The position numbers were made by a program, and so were the translations under genes. A stretch of 64,000 nt of DNA from an uncultured Lachnospiraceae bacterium (GTDB taxonomy: Bacteria; Bacillota; Clostridia; Lachnospirales; Lachnospiraceae): assembly GCA_934432595.1 (NCBI GenBank), contig CAKRYR010000012.1, positions 1-64,000 on the forward strand, given 5' to 3'. The first letter of the stretch is position 1. Every line of letters begins with the position of its first letter. The notes under the pieces are model-generated. The model worked only from the letters and a program-made list of their open reading frames with translations, did not search any database and had not been told where the DNA came from. Below are positions 43,339 to 52,544 of this stretch, one piece after another.

Positions 43339-44685
43339 TTATAGATCCTTTAAATCTTCATCATCTATAAGTTGCAACTGGTTACTATCAGATATGCCCA
43401 CCTGCATCACTCGATTGGCGTGACTATTTACAACCTTTTCGAAATAATTTCTTACTTCTCTTGCATTCGCAAAATTTTTATTATTTATTATACCCTTAAA
43501 TATATTTTCTAAAACTGCTTTTGCAGAATCAGTCATTTTATAATCATATTCAGCACACATTTTTTCAAATATTGCCATAAGTTCTTCCATTGTATAATCT
43601 TCAAATTCTATTCTTTTGTTAAACCTTGAACGAAGACCTGGGTTAGACTCTAAAAAATCTTCCATCTCTTTAGGATAACCTGCAACAATCGTTACAAATT
43701 TATCTCTATTATCTTCCATCAATTTAAGTAATATATCTATTGCTTCTTGTCCAAAATCATTTTCAGAATGACTTGTTAATGTATAGGCCTCGTCTATAAA
43801 TAATACTCCTCCCTTTGCCTTATCTACAACTTGATGTACCTTTTCTGCTGTTTGTCCAACATATCCTGCAACCAAACTAGATCTATCTACTTCAATTAAT
43901 TGACCAATAGATAATATTCCCAATTCTTTATATATTTCAGCAATTTTTCTTGCAATTGTCGTTTTACCTGTACCAGGATTTCCCGTAAAAACAAAATGCA
44001 TTGCCAATGGTGGATTTTTAAAACCCTTTTCTTCTCTATATTTATATACCAATAATAAATTTACTAAGTTATGCATTTCCTTTTTAACATTTTTTAATCC
44101 GATTAATCTATTTACATCATCTAGCAAAACATTAGTTTTATCTATTAAATCAGCTGTTTCTGCTTTCTTTTCTTGTTCTTTCTCCTTCTCCTGTTGAAAA
44201 TTCATGCATCCACTAAAACTTTCGATTTCAGTTATTTTCTTTATAATATTCTTACAAAAACTATTTAATGCTGCCACTTCCACTTTTAGTCTAGCTCCAT
44301 TACAAGCTATAATTACTGCACCTATTGTTTTAAATGTTTTATAAAGAAAACGTGTATTGTACAACCATTCTGTTGAATCTCCCTCATTCATATCTATCTG
44401 AATAAAATATTCAAAACTTAATGGAATCTCATTTAAAAATTGTCCTTTATCTTCTTCTACCTCTCCTAATATACTTTTAAAATCATCATTTACTTCTACA
44501 CCCACTATATTCCCAATAATAGTAATCTCTTGTGTATCTAACTTACCATCTATACATGCAATACTAAGTCCAAATTTTAAAATATCCTTCCTTAATTGTT
44601 CCTCTAAACTTAATCCATTTACCTTTTTTACCGAATTATTTCTACTTTTTGCAAAAGCTAAACACTGCTCTAATACTTCTTCCAT
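43339..44685 (-). CDS. AAA+ ATPase, SpoVK/CbxX type
   Basis: Residues about 190-440 are a CbxX/SpoVK-type AAA+ module: 'LIGLKNVKKEMHNLVN', Walker A 'GNPGTGKTT', the conserved 'VAGYVGQTA', Walker B 'LFIDEAY', sensor 'GLRSRFNKRIEFEDY' and the C-terminal lid. The N-terminal about 170 residues resemble a TerB-like helical domain (acidic 'LDTQEITIIGNIVGVEV'). SpoVK acts in spore maturation in Bacillus; related proteins also have other remodelling roles. ATG 44685 follows GGTGG; the preceding TTG is unlikely. Lies between a small membrane protein gene and the kinase-like gene. Confidence 0.87.
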   Translation of the reverse strand: MEEVLEQCLAFAKSRNNSVKKVNGLSLEEQLRKDILKFGLSIACIDGKLDTQEITIIGNIVGVEVNDDFKSILGEVEEDKGQFLNEIPLSFEYFIQIDMNEGDSTEWLYNTRFLYKTFKTIGAVIIACNGARLKVEVAALNSFCKNIIKKITEIESFSGCMNFQQEKEKEQEKKAETADLIDKTNVLLDDVNRLIGLKNVKKEMHNLVNLLLVYKYREEKGFKNPPLAMHFVFTGNPGTGKTTIARKIAEIYKELGILSIGQLIEVDRSSLVAGYVGQTAEKVHQVVDKAKGGVLFIDEAYTLTSHSENDFGQEAIDILLKLMEDNRDKFVTIVAGYPKEMEDFLESNPGLRSRFNKRIEFEDYTMEELMAIFEKMCAEYDYKMTDSAKAVLENIFKGIINNKNFANAREVRNYFEKVVNSHANRVMQVGISDSNQLQLIDDEDLKDL

Positions 44686-44745
44686 CAAATACCACCAATC
44701 AAATATAATCTACAAAATATTTATCGGTATATTTTTGAAAAAAGC

Positions 44746-45027
44746 TTAATAATTCATCTCCTCTAAATCATTTTCTATATAGCACTTTTTAAAACATATT
44801 CCCATAACAATTAAACCTATAACTATATTAATAAATGCGATTAAAATTTCTATATGATTTCCTGAAAAATTATATATAGATGTCATGTCCTTATCATATA
44901 CATTAATAGCTTTTCTAATAAAGACAATTACATATTGAAGTGTGTCTGTAAAATGTAAATATAATATTGTTATAGCTATCACACTAAGACTGCTTATCAT
45001 AAGCATTATACTATGTACCCTCTTCAT
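44746..45027 (-). CDS. Small two-helix membrane protein
   Basis: A 93-aa protein with helices at about 7-27 and 58-80 separated by a short outside loop and a charged C-terminus. GGGGA precedes the ATG. It is first in the minus-strand run with the AAA+ and kinase-like genes and opposite the divergent MBL gene. Function unknown. Confidence 0.6.
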   Translation of the reverse strand: MKRVHSIMLMISSLSVIAITILYLHFTDTLQYVIVFIRKAINVYDKDMTSIYNFSGNHIEILIAFINIVIGLIVMGICFKKCYIENDLEEMNY

Positions 45028-45292
45028 TATAATCGTCCCCTTTTCTAATTTGATATAAACTGTATTTTCTCCAAATTAGTTACATATATATATATATATA
45101 TTATCATATTTTTAATATACTTGCAATATTTCTTTAATAATTTTGTAATATTTATATTTATTTTATACTTTTTAGTTTTATATATTTTTTATAATCATTG
45201 ATTTTAAAAAATATATACTGTACAATATATAATCGAAGGGATGAATTAAAAGCACCACTTCATTACAAGTATTTTATAGATGAGGGGATATT

Positions 45293-46219
45293 GTGAAAAA
45301 TAATTCTATTTCAAAGAAATATCAAAGAAATATTCTTAGGATTTTTTGTATAATTTTATCAGTAGTATTTTGTATTATTAGCTTAACTTTTTATTCCAAA
45401 GCTAATAATAAATCTATCAATTCTATTGATAAATCAAATGCTACAATGCAAGTTCATTTTATAGATGTCGGACAAAGTAACTGTACACTAATTCAGTCAA
45501 AAAATTATAACATGCTTATTGATGCTGGTGACAGCTTGTCTGGCAATAAAATTGTAAATTACTTAAATAATCTAGGTATTACCAAACTTAATTATGTAAT
45601 TGCAACCCATGCACATGAAGATCACATAGGTGGCATGTATGATATAATAAATAATTTTAAAATAGATACTTTTTTCTTACCTAAAAAAACTCATAATACT
45701 ACTACATATCTTGCTATGTTAGAAGCTTTAGATGCTAATAATATATCTATTACCTCACCTATTTATTTAAAATCATATCCTCTTGGGTATGGTGAATTTA
45801 CTATAATCTCACCTATAATAGATTCTAACGAATTATCAATAAATAATTCGTCTATAACAGTTAGAATTACCGACTCAAATAATTCATTTATTATAGGAGG
45901 CGATATGGAAAAAAGACAGGAATTAAGTTTAGTTAACCAAGATATAGACCTATCAGCTGATGTACTTTTACTTAATCATCATGGTTCAAACACTTCCAAT
46001 AGTTTAAGATTTCTTCAAGAAGTGAATCCAAGTATGGCAATAATCAGTGTTGGTAATGGTAAGCAATATAATATGCCTAATAAAGAAGTTATAAATAGAC
46101 TTAATAGTTTAAATATTCCTTATTACTCTACTTATGAAAATGGAACTATTATTGCAACAAGTGATGGTAATTCAATAGAATATACTGTCTCAAAAAATGA
46201 AAAACACCAAGAATATTAA
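45293..46219 (+). CDS. Secreted ComEC-like metallo-beta-lactamase-fold hydrolase
   Basis: A 308-aa protein with an N-terminal signal/anchor (13-33). The MBL domain starts at 'MQVHFIDVGQSNCTLIQ' and contains the metal motif 'THAHEDHIGG', a second His/Asp set in 'GGDMEKRQE' and 'LLLNHHGSNTS'. This is the soluble C-terminal domain type of ComEC, found as stand-alone secreted proteins in clostridia, probably a nuclease or phosphodiesterase. It starts with GTG five bases after GAGGGG. It is the first gene of a plus-strand block. Confidence 0.85.
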   Translation: MKNNSISKKYQRNILRIFCIILSVVFCIISLTFYSKANNKSINSIDKSNATMQVHFIDVGQSNCTLIQSKNYNMLIDAGDSLSGNKIVNYLNNLGITKLNYVIATHAHEDHIGGMYDIINNFKIDTFFLPKKTHNTTTYLAMLEALDANNISITSPIYLKSYPLGYGEFTIISPIIDSNELSINNSSITVRITDSNNSFIIGGDMEKRQELSLVNQDIDLSADVLLLNHHGSNTSNSLRFLQEVNPSMAIISVGNGKQYNMPNKEVINRLNSLNIPYYSTYENGTIIATSDGNSIEYTVSKNEKHQEY

Positions 46220-46293
46220 TGATTTTTATTGATTTTATGAACTTATAATGGTATCATTGACATTGGAAAATGTAACACTCAGGGGGAACTATA

Positions 46294-47295
46294 ATGTACG
46301 ATAAGAAAATGTGGAATGATAAAAGATATCATTCTTTAGATTATTATTTAAAAAATACATATGGTACAAAGATGTATAAACTTGCACTTAATGCAGGGAT
46401 GACTTGTCCAAATAGAGATGGCAAACTAGGTACAACTGGTTGTATCTTCTGTAGTCAAGGTGGTTCAGGAGAATTTGCTGCTTCTAAATATTTATCAATT
46501 CCAGAACAAATTGAAGAAGCTAAATTATTGATTAATACTAAAGTTAAACGTTCCATCAAAGTTGGTGATGACTCATATAATGTATCTGATGATGGTCTTA
46601 CACCTGAGGATGCAAAATTAAATAAAGTAAAATATATTGCTTATTTTCAAGCATATACTAACACTTATGCACCAATTAATTATTTAAGGAAAGTATTTTA
46701 TGAAGCTATTAAATCTTCTGATGTAGAAATTATATCTATTGCTACTCGACCAGATTGCTTAGGACCTGATGTATTAGATTTAATCGCTGAAATTAATAGA
46801 ATTAAGCCAGTTTGGATTGAACTAGGTCTTCAAACTATACATGAAAAAACTGCTAAAGTTATTAAACGTGGCTATAAACTTAATGTATTTGAAAATGCAG
46901 TAAATGATTTAAATAAAATAGGCGTAAACATAATTGTTCACCTTATTCTTGGTCTTCCAGGTGAAACAGAGCAAGATATGCTTGATACAATTAATTATAT
47001 TGCTAAACAACACATTCATGGTGTAAAATTACAATTACTCCACATTTTAAAGAATACTGCTTTAGTAAATCTAATGCCTTCTATGCATATATTAACTATG
47101 GAAGAATATACAGACTTAGTTATTAAATGTATTGAACGATTACCACAGGAAATTGTTATACACAGATTAACAGGAGATGGTCCAAAAGGAACTCTTCTTG
47201 CACCTTTATGGAGCAAAGATAAATTAACCGTTATGAATACAATTAATCATAAAATGAAAGAACAAGATACTTGGCAAGGTAAGTATTGTGATTAA
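46294..47295 (+). CDS. TIGR01212-type radical SAM protein (YtqA/YhcC-like)
   Basis: A 333-aa radical S-adenosylmethionine enzyme. 'MTCPNRDGKLGTTGCIFCSQGG' supplies the cysteines for the 4Fe-4S cluster in the spaced pattern of this family. Other blocks include 'IAYFQAYTNTYAP', 'ATRPDCLGPDVLDL', 'WIELGLQTIHEKTAKVIKRGY' and 'HLILGLPGETEQDM'. The substrate is not established from the sequence; tRNA modification has been described for relatives. AGGGGGA precedes the ATG. Confidence 0.92.
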   Translation: MYDKKMWNDKRYHSLDYYLKNTYGTKMYKLALNAGMTCPNRDGKLGTTGCIFCSQGGSGEFAASKYLSIPEQIEEAKLLINTKVKRSIKVGDDSYNVSDDGLTPEDAKLNKVKYIAYFQAYTNTYAPINYLRKVFYEAIKSSDVEIISIATRPDCLGPDVLDLIAEINRIKPVWIELGLQTIHEKTAKVIKRGYKLNVFENAVNDLNKIGVNIIVHLILGLPGETEQDMLDTINYIAKQHIHGVKLQLLHILKNTALVNLMPSMHILTMEEYTDLVIKCIERLPQEIVIHRLTGDGPKGTLLAPLWSKDKLTVMNTINHKMKEQDTWQGKYCD

Positions 47296-47320
47296 AATTT
47301 ATTAGATAGGATATGAAATT

Positions 47321-47836
47321 ATGCAAACTGATTCTTTTATGCTTTATAAGCTTATAATTTTATACATGTTAAATAAAGTAGATGCACCTATGACAAACTC
47401 TCAATTATCTGATTTTATATTAGGTAATGAATATACTAATTATTTTATTTTTCAACAAGTTTTATCAGAGTTAATAGATGCAAAGTTTATTACTTCAGAG
47501 ACTTTACAGAATTCTTCAAGATATAAGATTACAAAGGATGGTCGTGAAACCATCTCTTTCTTTGAGAATAAAATTTCTGATGCAATTAAAGAGGATATAG
47601 CTAATTATCTTCATGATAACGAATTAGCTATCCGTAACAAGAATTCAATCATAGCTAATTACTATAAGTCAGGTACAGATGAATATGTCGTTACTCTTAG
47701 TATTAACGAGGATAATAGCACAGTAATTGATTTGAATTTATCAGTTCCTTCTGAGGAACTAGCAACTAAGATGTGTTCTAGCTGGCAAATCAAAAGCCAG
47801 GACATCTACTCATACGTATTTAAGACTCTTATCTAA
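47321..47836 (+). CDS. DUF4364 family protein
   Basis: A 171-aa cytoplasmic protein with an N-terminal winged-helix-like part ('YKLIILYMLNKVDAPMTNSQ', 'ITKDGRETISFFE') as in the Firmicutes family DUF4364, probably a regulator. It follows the radical SAM gene by 25 bp. The stop codon sits inside the terminator hairpin at 47822-47849. Confidence 0.85.
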   Translation: MQTDSFMLYKLIILYMLNKVDAPMTNSQLSDFILGNEYTNYFIFQQVLSELIDAKFITSETLQNSSRYKITKDGRETISFFENKISDAIKEDIANYLHDNELAIRNKNSIIANYYKSGTDEYVVTLSINEDNSTVIDLNLSVPSEELATKMCSSWQIKSQDIYSYVFKTLI

Positions 47837-47849
47837 GAGTCTTTTTTTA
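47822..47849 (+). terminator. Terminator ending the plus-strand block
   Basis: AAGACTCTTA/TAAGAGTCTT stem with a two-base loop, followed by seven T. It overlaps the end of the DUF4364 gene. Confidence 0.92.
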
Positions 47850-47858
47850 TGGGGCGTA

Positions 47859-49262
47859 TTAATTAATGATATTTTGGATCCAGATTTCACTACGAATCAT
47901 AAAGTGCCCTATTATTACTTTGAATATTTCTGTAAATTGTACTAGGAAAAATACTACAGTTATAGGTAATACTGTTTTGTTAGCTAAAATAAAAGCTACT
48001 GGTATCATTATTACCCATGTATATACACTGTCAAATATAAAAGTAATAATTGTCTTTCCTCCAGAACGTAATGTAAAGTAAGCTCCATGAGAGTAAGCGC
48101 ATAAAGGCATTACAGCTGCTGATACTATAATAAAGTTAGTTGCTAATTTCTTAATTACATCCTCAGTTTTATATAGATTTGGGAAGTATTGTCCCACAGC
48201 GATCATCATTAATGCTACTACTGCACAACATGCTACAGAGAAAAATAACATTTTATGTACAGAGTCTTTCGCTTTTTTTACTTTACCAGCACCTAATAAC
48301 TGACCTGCAACAATAGCAATGCAAGAGCCAAGTTGTATATATACTATATTAAATAAATTAGTTATTGTACTAGATATATTTACTGCTGCTACTACTTCTA
48401 GCCCTCTTACTGCATAACATTGCACAATAACTGTCATTCCTGTAGCCCATAGCAATTCATTTGCCATTAAAGGTGTACCTTTTATAATTATATTTCCAAA
48501 AACTTTCTTTGGTATATATGGACTCTTATATGCCCCTTCAATAAATTTATTCTTATCCTTATTAAAATGAGTCCATAAAATGACAATTATGCACTCAACA
48601 TATCTAGCAATAACTGTTGCTATTGCTGCACCGACTACTCCCATTTTGGGACAACCTAGATAACCAAATATTAATACAATATCTAATAATAAGTTAACAG
48701 CAACTGCTACCACACCGGCTATCATAGGCACTAAACTATGTCCTGTTTCACGTATAGAATTAATATAAGCCTGTGCAATTGCAAACGGAATTAATCCAAT
48801 AATTATCACTGCTAGATATTTCTCACCACATTTCAAAGCAAGATCTATATTTCCAACATCTCCACTATCATTTAAATAAAGTGATATCAAATTTCCGCCA
48901 TAGAACTTAAACAATAATATAGCTATAGTTGTAATCAATAAACAAATATACATCTTAAATCTAAATGCATATTTTTGTCCTTTATAATCGCCATTTCCAT
49001 AATACTGCGTTCCAAATATTCCTGCACCAGATACCCCACCAAATATACATATTGAAAAAACAAATATTAACTGGTTTACAATGGCTACACCTGTCATCTG
49101 CTCTGTACCTATTCTTCCAACCATCATATTATCAAGAAAACTAACAAAACTAGTAATAGCATTTTGTATTATCATTGGTATAGCCAAATACATTATATAT
49201 TTATAAAAATCTTTATCTCCAATATATTTATTCTTAAATTTTCTCCACATAACTATCCTCAA
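47859..49262 (-). CDS. MATE-family efflux transporter
   Basis: A 467-aa protein with about 12 membrane helices in two homologous halves ('IPMIIQNAITSFVSFLDNMMVGRIG' and 'GTPLMANELLWATGMTVIVQC'). MATE proteins export drugs or metabolites using Na+ or H+ gradients. It converges with the plus-strand block at the terminator 47822-47849. The ATG at 49253 has an alternative upstream in-frame start at 49262. Confidence 0.9.
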   Translation of the reverse strand: MRIVMWRKFKNKYIGDKDFYKYIMYLAIPMIIQNAITSFVSFLDNMMVGRIGTEQMTGVAIVNQLIFVFSICIFGGVSGAGIFGTQYYGNGDYKGQKYAFRFKMYICLLITTIAILLFKFYGGNLISLYLNDSGDVGNIDLALKCGEKYLAVIIIGLIPFAIAQAYINSIRETGHSLVPMIAGVVAVAVNLLLDIVLIFGYLGCPKMGVVGAAIATVIARYVECIIVILWTHFNKDKNKFIEGAYKSPYIPKKVFGNIIIKGTPLMANELLWATGMTVIVQCYAVRGLEVVAAVNISSTITNLFNIVYIQLGSCIAIVAGQLLGAGKVKKAKDSVHKMLFFSVACCAVVALMMIAVGQYFPNLYKTEDVIKKLATNFIIVSAAVMPLCAYSHGAYFTLRSGGKTIITFIFDSVYTWVIMIPVAFILANKTVLPITVVFFLVQFTEIFKVIIGHFMIRSEIWIQNIIN

Positions 49263-49366
49263 CTACTCTACTTTATCAACATTTTCTAATATTTATTCAA
49301 CAATACAAACTTTTTCTTATGCATCTTCATGCTAATCATTAGCATAGAATTATAATATTCTATAAA

Positions 49367-50008
49367 TTATTCAACACCATTATTTTCAGAATCATCAAGC
49401 ATTCCATTTTCCAAAGAAGCCTCATATTCCATATAATCCTCAATGAATTCCCATATTTCATCTCTACCTTGTTTTGTTAAGGCTGAAAATGGAATAATTG
49501 GTGTGTTTTCCACTGCTTTAAGTTTTTTTCTAATAATACTTGTATTTTTTTGAATTTGACTTCTTTTTATTTTATCCAATTTTGTAGCTATAATAATTGG
49601 ATTAAATCCATAATTTAATATCCAATTATACATATCTACATCATTTTGTGATGGTTCATGTCTAATATCAACTAATAAAAATATTATTCTTAATTTTTTT
49701 GAATTAATCAAATATTTTTCAATTAACTTTCCCCATTTTGCCCTTATTTCCATAGAAACTTTTGCATAACCATACCCTGGTAAGTCTACAAAATATAACT
49801 TTTCATCTATATTATAAAAATTAATTGTTTGAGTCTTACCAGGCTGTGCTGATGTTCTTGCAAATGACTTTCTATTCATCAATGCATTAATCAATGACGA
49901 TTTTCCGACATTTGATTTTCCTGCAAAAGCTATCTCTAATTTATCATTTTCTGGTAACGTTGACGTAATACCACATACTGTTTCTAATGTTACATTACTA
50001 ACATGCAT
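49367..50008 (-). CDS. engB: Ribosome biogenesis GTPase EngB (YsxC/YihA)
   Basis: 213 aa with the G-motifs G1 'GKSNVGKSS', G2 'TSAQPGKTQT', G3 'DLPGYGYAK', G4 'ATKLDKI' and G5 'FSALTKQG'. EngB assists assembly of the large ribosomal subunit. It lies 93 bp downstream of lon in the conserved lon-engB order of Firmicutes. The acidic tail is slightly longer than usual. Confidence 0.96.
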   Translation of the reverse strand: MHVSNVTLETVCGITSTLPENDKLEIAFAGKSNVGKSSLINALMNRKSFARTSAQPGKTQTINFYNIDEKLYFVDLPGYGYAKVSMEIRAKWGKLIEKYLINSKKLRIIFLLVDIRHEPSQNDVDMYNWILNYGFNPIIIATKLDKIKRSQIQKNTSIIRKKLKAVENTPIIPFSALTKQGRDEIWEFIEDYMEYEASLENGMLDDSENNGVE

Positions 50009-50101
50009 ATTTTCTTTTCCCTTCTATAATTCTACCTCCAATGTTATTTTACTTTCTTTCAAAGCAAATAACATTATAAAAACATTATAATATCTACACA
50101 A

Positions 50102-52429
50102 TTATTGACAATCTTCATTAACTAGTGCCAATTCTAATACTTCTCTCATAGTATCTACATAGTGTATATCTAATCCACCTATAATTTCATCAGATAATTC
50201 TTCCACATCACATTCATTCTTAGCTGGCACAATTACCTTCGTAATATTGGCTTGCTTTGCAGCTAATAATTTTTCTTTTAAGCCACCAATAGGTAAAACT
50301 TTTCCTCTAAGGGTTACTTCACCTGTCATAGCCAAATTAGCATATATCTTTCTGTTAGTTATCGCTGATAAAACTGCAGTTGCCATTGTTATACCAGCTG
50401 ATGGTCCGTCCTTAGGAACTGCACCTTCCGGTATATGAATATGAATATCATTTTTTTCAAAGTAATCATCTTCTATTCCATACTCCCTGCCAATTGAACG
50501 AATATAACTAAGTCCAGTCTCTGCTGATTCTTTCATTACATCACCTAATTGACCAGTACATTTCAAATGACCTTTTCCAGGCATACATACAACCTCAATA
50601 GACAAGGTATCTCCGCCAACACTAGTCCATGCAAGTCCTCTAACTATACCTACATCATCTTGTTCATTACGCATATCTGTAGTATATTTTTTTCTTCCAA
50701 GATATTGTTCAATATTCTTCTCATTTACACGAACTTTATCAACTTTTTTCTCAACTATCTCCCTAGCTGCTTTACGACATATTGCACCAAGTTTCCTTTC
50801 AAGACTACGGACTCCTGCCTCTTTAGTATATCCTTGAATTATAGTATCCATTGTCTTAGGACTTATAGTCAATTGTTTCTTTGTTAAACCATTTTTCTCT
50901 AATTGCTTTTTAAATAAATAATCTCTAGCTATATGTTTCTTCTCATTATGAGTATAACTATTTACTTCAATTATCTCCATTCTATCAAGTAATGGTCTTG
51001 GTATTTTAGTAGCATCATTTGCAGTTGCTATAAATAATACCTCTGATAAATCTATTGGATATTCAATATAATGATCTACAAACTTATTATTCTGCTCTGA
51101 ATCTAAAACTTCTAATAATGCAGAAGATACATCACCTTTAAAATCGCTACCTACTTTATCTATCTCATCTAACAACATTAATGGGTTTTTAACACCAGCT
51201 GTTTTTAATCCCTTAGCTATTTTCCCCGGCATTGCCCCAACATAAGTCCTTCTATGACCTCTTATTTCGGATTCATCCTTAACACCACCTAAACTAATCC
51301 TTACATATTTCTTTTTTAATGCATCTGCTACGGATCTAGCAATTGACGTCTTACCTGTTCCTGGAGGACCGACCAAGCATATTATTGGAGCATCTCCTTT
51401 ATTAGTTAATTGTCGTACTGCCAAGAACTCAATAATTCTTTCTTTAACATCTTCCAATCCATAATGAGCTGAGTTTAGTATTTTTATTGCATTTTTTATA
51501 TTGCGATTATCTACACTCATATCATCCCAAGGCATTGATATAAGTGTTTCAATGTATCCTCTAACAACACCATTTTCTGATGAATTAGAAGACATATTTT
51601 CAAATTTTTTTACTTCTCGTCTAAATGATCTTCTTAAATGCTCATCAACTTCTAAATCATCAATTGCATCATAATATCTCTTGGCATCTGAACCATTATC
51701 TTCCCCAAGTTCATCTTTTATTACCTTCATTTGTTCACGAAGTATATATTCTTTTTGATTTTTATCTATACTATCTTTAACTCTTAATTGAAAATCCTTT
51801 TTAAATCTTAATACTTCTATTTCCTGTGAAATATTAAATGATAATATAGTAAATGCAGACTGTAAATCCTCAGCCTCTAGTAATTCTTGCCTATCATCTG
51901 AATTAAGTGGTAGTTTATTAGCCGTTTCCCAAACAAGATTTTCAAGAGACTTTATTCCAAGTAATTTTTTAACTATATCTTTTCCAAGTTTAGTATTTTC
52001 AGCTGCATATACTTCTATTATGTCTTTAAGAGAACTAAGCATTGCTTTCTTCTCAGTATTCCTTAACTCCTTTAAACTAGTATCTTTTTTAGTATATACT
52101 TTTCCTACTATAAAAGGATCATAACTCTCTATATCTTTAACGTATCCTTTTTCCAATCCTTCTACTAATACTCGTACCACATTGCCAGGTAATTTAATTA
52201 ACTGTTTTATTTCACCAATTGTACCAACATCATATAAATCAGCTTTTTTAGGTTTATCTGTATCAGGATCTATTTGTGTCAATAATAATACTTTCTGATC
52301 GCCTGACATTGCCTCGTTAATTGCTCTTACAGTTACTTTTCTCTTTATATCAAAATGAATAAGCATCTTAGGTAATACTGTCATACCTCTAAGAGCCACA
52401 ATAGGCATCTTCTTAGTTGCTTCACTCAT
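50102..52429 (-). CDS. lon: ATP-dependent protease Lon
   Basis: 775 aa, the normal length of LonA. The N-terminal substrate domain (1-200) begins 'MPIVALRGMTVLP'. The AAA+ module has Walker A 'GPPGTGKTS' and Walker B 'PLMLLDEIDKVG'. The C-terminal protease domain has the catalytic Ser in 'PKDGPSAGI' and the Lys in 'RGKVLPIGGLKEK'. It degrades misfolded and regulatory proteins. It is in the run tig-clpP-clpX-lon-engB; hairpins at 52468-52493 and 53871-53903 separate some of these into units. Confidence 0.97.
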   Translation of the reverse strand: MSEATKKMPIVALRGMTVLPKMLIHFDIKRKVTVRAINEAMSGDQKVLLLTQIDPDTDKPKKADLYDVGTIGEIKQLIKLPGNVVRVLVEGLEKGYVKDIESYDPFIVGKVYTKKDTSLKELRNTEKKAMLSSLKDIIEVYAAENTKLGKDIVKKLLGIKSLENLVWETANKLPLNSDDRQELLEAEDLQSAFTILSFNISQEIEVLRFKKDFQLRVKDSIDKNQKEYILREQMKVIKDELGEDNGSDAKRYYDAIDDLEVDEHLRRSFRREVKKFENMSSNSSENGVVRGYIETLISMPWDDMSVDNRNIKNAIKILNSAHYGLEDVKERIIEFLAVRQLTNKGDAPIICLVGPPGTGKTSIARSVADALKKKYVRISLGGVKDESEIRGHRRTYVGAMPGKIAKGLKTAGVKNPLMLLDEIDKVGSDFKGDVSSALLEVLDSEQNNKFVDHYIEYPIDLSEVLFIATANDATKIPRPLLDRMEIIEVNSYTHNEKKHIARDYLFKKQLEKNGLTKKQLTISPKTMDTIIQGYTKEAGVRSLERKLGAICRKAAREIVEKKVDKVRVNEKNIEQYLGRKKYTTDMRNEQDDVGIVRGLAWTSVGGDTLSIEVVCMPGKGHLKCTGQLGDVMKESAETGLSYIRSIGREYGIEDDYFEKNDIHIHIPEGAVPKDGPSAGITMATAVLSAITNRKIYANLAMTGEVTLRGKVLPIGGLKEKLLAAKQANITKVIVPAKNECDVEELSDEIIGGLDIHYVDTMREVLELALVNEDCQ

Positions 52430-52467
52430 ATAACGTTCCTCCTAATATTTCACTTTACTAAAGAAAT

Positions 52468-52493
52468 CCGACAGTGCAAAAATACACTGCCGG
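52468..52493 (-). terminator. Hairpin between clpX and lon
   Basis: CCGACAGTG/CACTGCCGG stem with an eight-base loop; one wobble pair. Probably a terminator or attenuator of clpX. Confidence 0.65.
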
Positions 52494-52544
52494 TATAATG
52501 TTTTAACATAACTCTTGCACTCTATTTCCATATAGAAACATAAA

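Noticed and set aside
45083..45102. (TA)n tract as an origin or regulatory site
   Set aside because: Short TA runs are expected in such AT-rich intergenic DNA and no DnaA boxes or other signals accompany it.
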